9,245 nucleotides of DNA from Sulfurovum sp. (GTDB lineage Bacteria; Campylobacterota; Campylobacteria; Campylobacterales; Sulfurovaceae). The stretch covers positions 1 to 9,245 of the forward strand of contig DQSX01000021.1 in assembly GCA_015663065.1 (NCBI GenBank), given 5' to 3'. Under the pieces are notes generated by a model. That model searched no databases. It was given only the letters and a program-made list of their open reading frames with translations, and had not been told where the DNA came from. Each line of letters starts with the position of its first letter. Position 1 is the stretch's first letter. Both the position numbers and the translations under genes were made by a program. Of the stretch, positions 1 through 5,447 are shown piece after piece.

Positions 1-2573
1 TCAACCCATTTAAAGTACTCAATAAGATCTTTGATCTCATCGTCTTTCATATGCTGATTAGGCATTTTAAGATTAAAGTAATCGATCATACCTTTCACAT
101 ATGGATCGTCATACATTTTTTCCGGATTTTTAATAAAGTCCGAAACCCATTTTTCAGCATTTTCATGTCTTTGTAGCACACCTGTCAAGTCTGGACCTGA
201 AGATACTTTACCAACCACGTGACATCCTGAACAACCACCTTCATCAAAGGCTTTGGCGCCACGTGCAGCTGCTGGAGATTGTTTGGTAGCAATTAGTCTA
301 ACCAATGCGTCTTTCGCCCTGATCCCAACATCTGCAGTTTTTACCATTAGCTGCCAGATCATATTTTCAAAGAGGATCGCTTTCTCAAGATCTCCCTCTT
401 TCAGTGCTGCGTCAGATTTTGCTTTTTGATCTTTGATCTGTCCATATTGTGCAAAGGCATCATCTACAAGGTCTGCCACTACTTTATGCTCAGCAAATTT
501 GTTATCTTTCAAGAACTTCACAACAGACTGGATAACCGCATCTGTAGCATCATTCACTGCTACTGTTTTGTCATACTCAGCCTTTAACTGCTCAGGTGTC
601 ATAGTAGCCATTTTAAGTTTCTGTGCAGAGACATACTTCTTATTCGGATCTTTCACCATAAGATAACCCATCATTTCCAAGTGTAGTGCAGAACAGAACT
701 CTGTACAGTAGTAAGGGAATACACCCTCTAAATCCGCTGTAAATTTCACTTCTGCAGTTTCACCCGGCTCCAAAGAAGCGTGGATATTATAGTTGTCTAC
801 TGTAAATCCGTGCGTCTCATCCTGTGCTCTTTCTAGGTTTGTCAAGTAGATTGTTACTTCATCACCCTTGTTCACAGTAATTCTCTCAGGGTTAATGTGA
901 GATCTTACCATAGTAGCATAGACAGTTACTTTGTTACCTTCTCTTACGATCTTCTCTTGACCTGCAAGTGTTTTACCAACATGGATTTCACCGGTTTTAG
1001 AGTTCGTACCCATAGGATATCTTACATGCGGATGTAACTTCTCAGCTCTGATCGCAACTGCCTGGTGAGGTTCACCCAACGGTAGAGGCATATCGACAAG
1101 AAGATCCATTTTTTTACCAGAGATATCGATCAACTGGTGGTTTTGCGGATGCAATGGACCAACAGCATCAAATCTGTCAATAGTCAACTTATTCAAAGCA
1201 ATAATATATTTACCTTGAGGATCTGCTGATTTACCTTCCATTCCACAAAGGTGACCGATGTTATAGTGAACATTCACTTTATCCATCACTTTAAGTGTCT
1301 TATAGTTCCACTTTACAACTTGAGAGTCAACATAAAGAGAAGTATAAATTTCACCGTCTACATTTGAGTACTGGTTATGCAATGGCCCGAGACCCAATTC
1401 AACTTGACCATGTAAAGACTCTTTCATATCAAGAATAGGTATACCGTAAGGATCTTTCCCTGCATACTTCTTATCAGCAATAAGTTTTTTGATCTTGCTC
1501 CATTTATAAACAGAAGCATGTGTATCTAGCTTACCACAAACAGTAATATACTCACCATCCGGAGATACATCAACACCGTGAGGTGACTTTGGCTCCGGAA
1601 TAAGGAAAAGTGCATCATTTGCAACAGCTACTTCCATAGGGATAACTCTGTGTCCATTTATAATTTTCACATTTTTGTCATCTTTGGCTACTTCAGCCAA
1701 CTTTTTCCAGTTATACACATGCATAAAGTCAGTATCATTTCTACTCATACCTGCTTCATTTGGTGGCATACCAACTTCAATTCCCCCTGTATACATTTCA
1801 GAGTTAAATGAGTTTGTGAATCCCCAACCGTATGAAGCACCTTTACCTGCATCTGAAAGATCCTGCATATATGGTGGCATTTCAATCGTAAATGAAGCTT
1901 TTTCATCTATGCGACCGATCTTAGGATCAAATTTCCATAAGGTAGCACCACCACGATATGTCTCTTTATACTCTTCTATTGGATGATATTCATTGTCAAG
2001 CGGTGCAGCATATTGACATGCTTCAATGATATATTCAGAGTTTGGGGTAAAGAATGCTCCACCATGCTCAGATTTGAATACCGGGTTAACAACAATTTGT
2101 TTCGTTTCAAAGTCTTCGAGGTCAATAATAGCAACTCTTGGGTTTGCTTTATCATTGATCGCTAACCATTTACCATCATATTTACCATCTTTTTCAGAAA
2201 GTCCCGGGTGGTGTGTATCTCCCCAGTTGATCTCTTTCCCTCTGATGTTACCTTGTCTGAGTATTTTGAGTGAATCCTCATCATACCCGTACCCTTGCCA
2301 AGGCTCCGGTGTAAATACAGCGATGTACTTTAGAATTCTCATAGATGGAACACCATATACGATCACCTGTCCGGACTGACCACCAGAACTGAATACGATA
2401 AATTCATTTCTACCCCCACTCGGGTTGTATGTCTTGGCTGCACGGATAACATCTGTCTCTGTCAAGCCTCTCTCTTTCATCACTTTTTCCAAAGCACCTG
2501 CACCAAAAGCTGTTGAAGCAGCTATTGCAGAACCCAGAACAAGAGATGAAAGTTTATTTAACTTGTAATTCAT
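1..2573 (-). CDS. nosZ: Nitrous oxide reductase with fused C-terminal cytochrome c domain, Sec-type (clade II); 3' end beyond window
   Basis: Periplasmic enzyme reducing N2O to N2, the last step of denitrification. Translated from the complement, 857 codons are visible and the frame is open to the edge. The N-terminus is a Sec-like signal peptide (K4, K7, hydrophobic core 8-22, likely cleavage near AFG/AG at 24/25) with no twin arginine, unlike clade I NosZ. A beta-propeller follows with all seven expected CuZ histidines: H121 and H122 (DTHHPG), H170, H332 (SPHGVDV), H399 (PLHNQY), H441 (IGHLCG) and H503 (EPHQAV). The cupredoxin domain has the CuA motif CTEFCSALHLEM (C623, C627, H631, M634). 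Beyond about residue 650, where ordinary NosZ ends, a linker leads to a mono-haem cytochrome c domain with CSGCH at 781-785 and probable Met ligand M837 (KMPNQHM). Only a few C-terminal residues should be missing. The start at 2573 is chosen for its strong GGAGGAG; an in-frame ATG also exists at 2648. Accessory nos genes would lie beyond position 1, not visible here. Confidence 0.97.
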   Translation of the reverse strand, partial: MNYKLNKLSSLVLGSAIAASTAFGAGALEKVMKERGLTETDVIRAAKTYNPSGGRNEFIVFSSGGQSGQVIVYGVPSMRILKYIAVFTPEPWQGYGYDEDSLKILRQGNIRGKEINWGDTHHPGLSEKDGKYDGKWLAINDKANPRVAIIDLEDFETKQIVVNPVFKSEHGGAFFTPNSEYIIEACQYAAPLDNEYHPIEEYKETYRGGATLWKFDPKIGRIDEKASFTIEMPPYMQDLSDAGKGASYGWGFTNSFNSEMYTGGIEVGMPPNEAGMSRNDTDFMHVYNWKKLAEVAKDDKNVKIINGHRVIPMEVAVANDALFLIPEPKSPHGVDVSPDGEYITVCGKLDTHASVYKWSKIKKLIADKKYAGKDPYGIPILDMKESLHGQVELGLGPLHNQYSNVDGEIYTSLYVDSQVVKWNYKTLKVMDKVNVHYNIGHLCGMEGKSADPQGKYIIALNKLTIDRFDAVGPLHPQNHQLIDISGKKMDLLVDMPLPLGEPHQAVAIRAEKLHPHVRYPMGTNSKTGEIHVGKTLAGQEKIVREGNKVTVYATMVRSHINPERITVNKGDEVTIYLTNLERAQDETHGFTVDNYNIHASLEPGETAEVKFTADLEGVFPYYCTEFCSALHLEMMGYLMVKDPNKKYVSAQKLKMATMTPEQLKAEYDKTVAVNDATDAVIQSVVKFLKDNKFAEHKVVADLVDDAFAQYGQIKDQKAKSDAALKEGDLEKAILFENMIWQLMVKTADVGIRAKDALVRLIATKQSPAAARGAKAFDEGGCSGCHVVGKVSSGPDLTGVLQRHENAEKWVSDFIKNPEKMYDDPYVKGMIDYFNLKMPNQHMKDDEIKDLIEYFKWV

Positions 2574-2578
2574 TTTCT

Positions 2579-2585
2579 CTCCTCC
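2579..2585 (-). promoter_or_regulatory. Shine-Dalgarno sequence of nosZ
   Basis: GGAGGAG on the minus strand, 5 nt before the ATG at 2573. It is the strongest ribosome binding site in the window and decides the nosZ start. The competing in-frame ATG at 2646-2648 is preceded only by A/T-rich sequence with no purine-rich SD. Confidence 0.85.
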
Positions 2586-2649
2586 AAAAATTTTAGAACC
2601 GATCTTAGGAAAAACTTTTACCTTAGATCCACGCTCGTTTAATGCCATA

Positions 2650-2672
2650 AATAATAATTTAAACTTATTATT
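2650..2672 (-). repeat. AT-only inverted repeat in the nosZ leader
   Basis: Arms AATAATAA (2650-2657) and TTATTATT (2665-2672) are perfect complements around a 7-nt loop. It lies between the predicted transcription start (about 2683) and the nosZ start. All pairs are A-T, so an RNA hairpin would be weak; it could equally be a protein site or chance in AT-rich DNA. Confidence 0.35.
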
Positions 2673-2689
2673 ATCATCAAACACTCTCA

Positions 2690-2695
2690 ATTATA
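2690..2695 (-). promoter_or_regulatory. Predicted -10 element of the nosZ promoter
   Basis: A perfect TATAAT on the minus strand, predicting a start near 2683 and a leader of about 110 nt. There is no obvious TTGACA at -35; the -35 area is instead occupied by the FNR-like box centred at 2725.5, about 42 bp upstream of the predicted start. That is the class II activator arrangement, where an activator replaces the -35 contact. The sequence match is direct; the start site is inferred. Confidence 0.6.
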
Positions 2696-2718
2696 ACTAA
2701 ATAATACGGGGGATATAC

Positions 2719-2732
2719 TTGATTTGTATCAA
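2719..2732 (-). promoter_or_regulatory. FNR/CRP-family operator upstream of nosZ
   Basis: TTGAT-TTGT-ATCAA is a perfect match to the FNR consensus TTGAT-N4-ATCAA and is palindromic. Crp-Fnr family regulators control nitrogen-oxide respiration in Epsilonproteobacteria (Nss-type proteins in Wolinella and Campylobacter), although the Campylobacter NssR box differs (TTAAC-N4-GTTAA). The box lies 10 bp beyond the kinase stop codon and about 146 bp before the nosZ start. It probably gives oxygen- or nitrogen-oxide-responsive activation of nosZ; which regulator binds cannot be told from the window. Confidence 0.65.
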
Positions 2733-2753
2733 TAATTTAACACTAATTTAACA
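2733..2753 (-). repeat. Tandem 10-bp direct repeat with 11-bp period, candidate response-regulator site
   Basis: TGTTAAATTA occurs at 2753-2744 and again at 2742-2733 on the minus strand, separated by a single G, so the units repeat about once per helical turn. It abuts the FNR-like box and overlaps the last codons and stop of the histidine kinase gene. Known OmpR/PhoB-family dimers bind head-to-tail repeats spaced about 11 bp, and such a regulator is encoded just upstream (4238-3585). Binding is an inference. Confidence 0.45.
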
Positions 2754-3597
2754 ATTGGGCAACATTTGACAAGTTTAAATATATGGAAGTTCCAGCATTT
2801 TTTTCTGATTCAATTTTTATATCGATCTTTTCATCATCACAATAGGTTTTAACAAGTGCCAAACCTATGCCTTTGCCTTCTTTATGTTTATCTACCTGAT
2901 AATAGCGCTCATACACTTTAAGCAACTCTGTCTCATCCATACCGATACCTTCATCTTTAATGCTAAGCACAGCATTGTTTAAAGTGATGATCACAGGGGC
3001 ATCTTTAGAAGAATATTTCATGGCATTCATGAGCAGGTTGTCTATTGTTTTTTCAAAGCCTATCTTATCTGCATAGAGGGTTGACTCATCCACTTTCAAG
3101 TGAAAACGGTTCCTCTCAAAACTTTTAAAGACTTCAATACGCTCTTCAAGCAGTGCCAAAAGTGAAAAAGATTCTTTTTGCACAGGATGTATCTCTTTCT
3201 TAATACTGTATACCAGTTCTGCATAGAGTCTTTCAAGCCTTTTTGAAGCATCGTCTATACGTTTTAACCGTTTTAGACCCTTTTCATCATCCATACGTTT
3301 TTCAAGCAGTGTGACATTTGCTTTAATAGTAGAAAGGGGAATGTTCAGTTCATGCATGATCTCTGCACTAAGCTGTGAAAGATTGGCATCCTGCTCCACT
3401 TTTGGGGCAAGTAGATGTGCGGCGATAATGTATCCCCACCCTGTTGCCAAAAAAAGTACCAGCAGAGAGGCGATCAGATAATTGCTTTCTGAAAAACCTT
3501 CATTTTTTAAAAACCAGTAGACAAAACTTAAAAGAATCGCCACAGAAGAGAAATACCCCAAGGTAGCAAAAAGTGTTCTTTTTTTTACGCTATCCAT
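2743..3597 (-). CDS. Membrane sensor histidine kinase with minimal sensor region
   Basis: Kinase partner of the preceding response regulator; 284 aa, short for the family. Two hydrophobic segments (about 11-30 and 41-63) are joined by only some 10 residues, so there is almost no periplasmic sensor domain; the signal may be read in the membrane or passed from another protein. No HAMP domain is evident: the dimerisation helix follows soon after TM2. The H-box is IMHELNIPLST with H82 as likely phosphorylated residue, a HELN variant of SHELRTPL often seen in Epsilonproteobacteria. The ATP-binding domain has N-box N187/N191, G1 box DEGIGM (215-220) and G2 box GKGIGLALV (241-249), so it should be active. 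The ATG at 3597 lies inside the regulator gene (13-bp overlap), implying translational coupling. The stop sits 10 bp from the FNR-like box of nosZ. The signal sensed is unknown; a nitrogen-oxide or redox role is suggested only by position. Confidence 0.93.
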   Translation of the reverse strand: MDSVKKRTLFATLGYFSSVAILLSFVYWFLKNEGFSESNYLIASLLVLFLATGWGYIIAAHLLAPKVEQDANLSQLSAEIMHELNIPLSTIKANVTLLEKRMDDEKGLKRLKRIDDASKRLERLYAELVYSIKKEIHPVQKESFSLLALLEERIEVFKSFERNRFHLKVDESTLYADKIGFEKTIDNLLMNAMKYSSKDAPVIITLNNAVLSIKDEGIGMDETELLKVYERYYQVDKHKEGKGIGLALVKTYCDDEKIDIKIESEKNAGTSIYLNLSNVAQLLN

Positions 3598-4238
3598 CTG
3601 TAGCCTACACCCCGGACATTGACGATCTTGTCTGAAAAATATTTTTTAAGCTGCGTAATGTATACCCGCAGTGCTCCGTCACTTGCATGCTGACCTGCAG
3701 CCCAGAGTCTGTTCTTTATCATTTCAGAGGAGACCACTTCACCATTTGCCTGGACAAGCAGAACCAAAAGCTCTACAGCTTTTTTACTTACATCGATCTC
3801 TTCATTATGATGGAACAGTGTCTTGCCAAGCATGTCAAGGGCATACTCACCAACAGTTATTCTCTCTTTACGCACCTGTCTGCGAAGCAAGGCCTGAATA
3901 CGAAGCAGAAGCTCATCAAGATCGATCGGCTTTTTCATATAGTCATCTGCCCCTGTCTCAAAGCCCTGGGTCAATGATGATTTATCATCCCTTGATGTTA
4001 AAAAGATCGTAGGTGTTACATCACCGCTTTGGCGAAGCTTAAAAAGCAGATCAAACCCGTTCTCATAAGGAAGATTAACATCAAAAAGATAGAGGTCATA
4101 ATTGCTGTAATAGCTTAATTCAAGTGCCGAATAGGGGTCCAGCGCTGTGTCGACCGAAAAATCCTCTTCTTCCAAAAAGTCCTGAAGGGTTTCGTTAAAA
4201 AGTTTGTCGTCTTCAAGAAGTAAAATTTTTACTGACAA
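3585..4238 (-). CDS. OmpR/PhoB-family response regulator (receiver plus winged-helix DNA-binding domain)
   Basis: Cytoplasmic transcription regulator of a two-component system. With the start at TTG 4238 it has 217 aa, the usual length. The receiver domain has the acidic cluster EDD (residues 9-11), phospho-acceptor D53 (YLFDVNLP), T81 and K103 (KKP), all conserved. The C-terminal winged helix shows the OmpR-type signature SDGALRVYITQLKKYF followed by VRGVGYRW. There is no ATG near the N-terminus. A TTG at 4259 would add MHTERDI, but GGAAA lies only 3 nt before it, whereas TTG 4238 follows AGAAAGAG at 5 nt and gives a family-typical SVKILLLEDD beginning. It overlaps the kinase gene by 13 bp and follows fabG by about 36 bp, so it may be transcribed from fabG. 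Orthology to a named system (for example H. pylori ArsR) cannot be established here. The direct repeat at 2733-2753 is a candidate target. Confidence 0.93.
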   Translation of the reverse strand: MSVKILLLEDDKLFNETLQDFLEEEDFSVDTALDPYSALELSYYSNYDLYLFDVNLPYENGFDLLFKLRQSGDVTPTIFLTSRDDKSSLTQGFETGADDYMKKPIDLDELLLRIQALLRRQVRKERITVGEYALDMLGKTLFHHNEEIDVSKKAVELLVLLVQANGEVVSSEMIKNRLWAAGQHASDGALRVYITQLKKYFSDKIVNVRGVGYRWIA

Positions 4239-4257
4239 GATATCTCTTTCTGTATGC

Positions 4258-4276
4258 AATTTCCATAAAGGAAATT
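4258..4276 (-). repeat. Perfect hairpin at the fabG / response-regulator junction
   Basis: AATTTCC (4258-4264) and GGAAATT (4270-4276) form a 7-bp perfect stem with a 5-nt loop, starting at the fabG stop codon (4275-4277) and covering the alternative TTG at 4257-4259. There is no T-run after the stem on either strand, so it is not a canonical terminator. It could separate fabG from regulator expression by RNA processing or by hiding a start site; this is inference. Confidence 0.5.
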
Positions 4277-5018
4277 ACATAAACATCCCGCCGTTGACTT
4301 TAAGTGTTTCGCCTGTAATGTAAGAAGCGTGGTCAGAGAGTAAAAAAGCGACAGCTTCAGCTACCTCTTGCGGTTCACCAAATCGACCTAAAGGTATTTT
4401 GGCAGTAAAGGCATCTTTCACCTCATCTTTAAGCACAGCCGTCATCTCTGTTGCTATAAAGCCCGGTGTGATCGTATTGAAACGTATGCTTCTGGGTGCT
4501 GCCTCCATAGCAAAACTTTTGGTCATAGCAATAGTACCGCCTTTGGAAGCAGCATAGTTGGTCTGTCCTGCATTACCTGTTTCACCCACGATCGATGCGA
4601 TGTTCACCACAGAACCAAAACGTTTTTTACCCATCACTTTTAGCGCTTCACGACAGCCAATGAACGTTGATTTAAGATTCGCATCGATCACAGACATAAA
4701 GTCATCTGTTTTCATACGCATAGCCAGCTTGTCATTGGTGATCCCGGCATTGTTTACCAGGTAAGCAAGGGTACCATCCGCTTCCGCAATCGACTTGATC
4801 GCCGATACAAACGCCTCTTCGTCACTCACATCAAAACCAATGGTCTCTGCTTTTCCGCCGGCAGCTTCTATCTCTGCTTTGACTGCAGCGGCTTCTGCTT
4901 CACCGCTTCTGTAATTTACCCATACTTTCAGTCCCATCTCTGCCAATGTTTTGGCGATCTGCGCACCGATACCTCTGCTTGCACCTGTGACCAGCACATT
5001 TGTCCCTGTAAATTTCAT
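4275..5018 (-). CDS. fabG: 3-oxoacyl-[acyl-carrier-protein] reductase
   Basis: NADPH-dependent reduction of 3-oxoacyl-ACP to 3-hydroxyacyl-ACP, the first reductive step of the fatty-acid elongation cycle, in the cytoplasm. At 247 aa it has the normal FabG length. It is a classical short-chain dehydrogenase: cofactor loop TGASRGIG (11-18), NNAG (89-92), active-site N114, S142, Y155 and K159 (YAASK), and the PGF motif after strand 6 (185-187). It ends in VNGGMFM, typical of FabG. The ATG at 5018 is preceded by AAAGGGTAAG. It lies 29 bp after the TerB-like gene and just before the response regulator. I recall that in Campylobacter jejuni fabG also lies beside pgm, mraY and murD, which supports a housekeeping FabG over a specialised SDR. 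No acpP is seen in the window. Other SDR functions are possible but less likely. Confidence 0.94.
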   Translation of the reverse strand: MKFTGTNVLVTGASRGIGAQIAKTLAEMGLKVWVNYRSGEAEAAAVKAEIEAAGGKAETIGFDVSDEEAFVSAIKSIAEADGTLAYLVNNAGITNDKLAMRMKTDDFMSVIDANLKSTFIGCREALKVMGKKRFGSVVNIASIVGETGNAGQTNYAASKGGTIAMTKSFAMEAAPRSIRFNTITPGFIATEMTAVLKDEVKDAFTAKIPLGRFGEPQEVAEAVAFLLSDHASYITGETLKVNGGMFM

Positions 5019-5047
5019 TCTTACCCTTTTTATTTTTTCTTATTGTT

Positions 5048-5386
5048 TTAACACTCAAAAAGTCTTTGCTTGATATCTTCAAAAACTTTATAATCCTCTT
5101 CACTGATCGTATCGGAGTAGATAATATGATTTAACTGCTCCAGAAGATGGAATTTTGAGAGTTTGTCCTCACAAAGAGCATCATTGATAATAGCCACATG
5201 CTTGTCAAGGTCATACTCTTTATTCATCATGGCATAGAGAAATGTTTCAGCTTCATCCGGGTTACAGTCAAAGTTCTGTCCCATGATCTCACAAAAGAGC
5301 GGTGCTTCTTTTTCTACATCTCTCTTGTCTATTTTTATAATATGTGCCAGGAGCGTGCCCACAGATTCTTTTAGTGTGTTTTCCAT
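5048..5386 (-). CDS. Small helical protein, possibly TerB/DjlA-N-like; function unknown
   Basis: A 112-aa protein that I do not recognise as a named gene. It lacks a signal peptide or membrane segment, is acidic and is predicted to be all-helical. The layout, with an early IDKRDVEKEAPLF segment and a later YSDTISEEDYKVFEDI segment, resembles the two acidic helix-loop elements of TerB-like folds (tellurite-resistance TerB, DjlA N-terminus), but this is only a fold-level impression. An upstream in-frame GTG at 5395 would add three residues; it lies inside the AGGTGG Shine-Dalgarno (5392-5397), which is 5 nt from the ATG at 5386, so that ATG is chosen. It sits between gpmI (61 bp upstream) and fabG (29 bp downstream) on the same strand, so it is probably co-transcribed with fabG. 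There is no evidence for tellurite resistance. Confidence 0.8.
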   Translation of the reverse strand: MENTLKESVGTLLAHIIKIDKRDVEKEAPLFCEIMGQNFDCNPDEAETFLYAMMNKEYDLDKHVAIINDALCEDKLSKFHLLEQLNHIIYSDTISEEDYKVFEDIKQRLFEC

Positions 5387-5421
5387 ACTAACCACCTATT
5401 TTCAAATATATTTTAGACTCT

Positions 5422-5427
5422 ATTGTA
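5422..5427 (-). promoter_or_regulatory. Possible -10 element in the gpmI to TerB-like gap
   Basis: TACAAT on the minus strand about 36 bp before the start of the TerB-like gene, preceded by a run of eight T. Epsilonproteobacterial sigma-70 promoters often lack a clear -35 and show T-rich upstream stretches instead. The motif also forms half of a short palindrome, ATTGT-ggt-ACAAT (5422-5434). It would allow the TerB-like gene, fabG and the two-component genes to be expressed separately from gpmI. Weak evidence. Confidence 0.3.
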
Positions 5428-5447
5428 CCACAATGTAAAAAAAATTA

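Noticed and set aside
1..3. Apparent TGA stop (tca on the plus strand) that might end nosZ at the window edge
   Set aside because: It is out of frame: nosZ codons occupy positions 3k to 3k+2, the last complete codon being 3-5 (Val). The gene continues past the window.
1675..2379. Several plus-strand open frames (103, 60 and 117 aa) inside the nosZ region
   Set aside because: All are antisense to NosZ, whose copper-site motifs prove the minus-strand frame.
5387..5395. GTG start for the TerB-like gene
   Set aside because: The GTG is part of the AGGTGG Shine-Dalgarno; the ATG at 5386 is correctly spaced from it.
5422..5447. Small palindrome plus homopolymer after gpmI considered as a terminator
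   Set aside because: On the minus strand the T-run comes before the 5-bp palindrome, not after it, and the stem is too short. Not a rho-independent terminator for gpmI.
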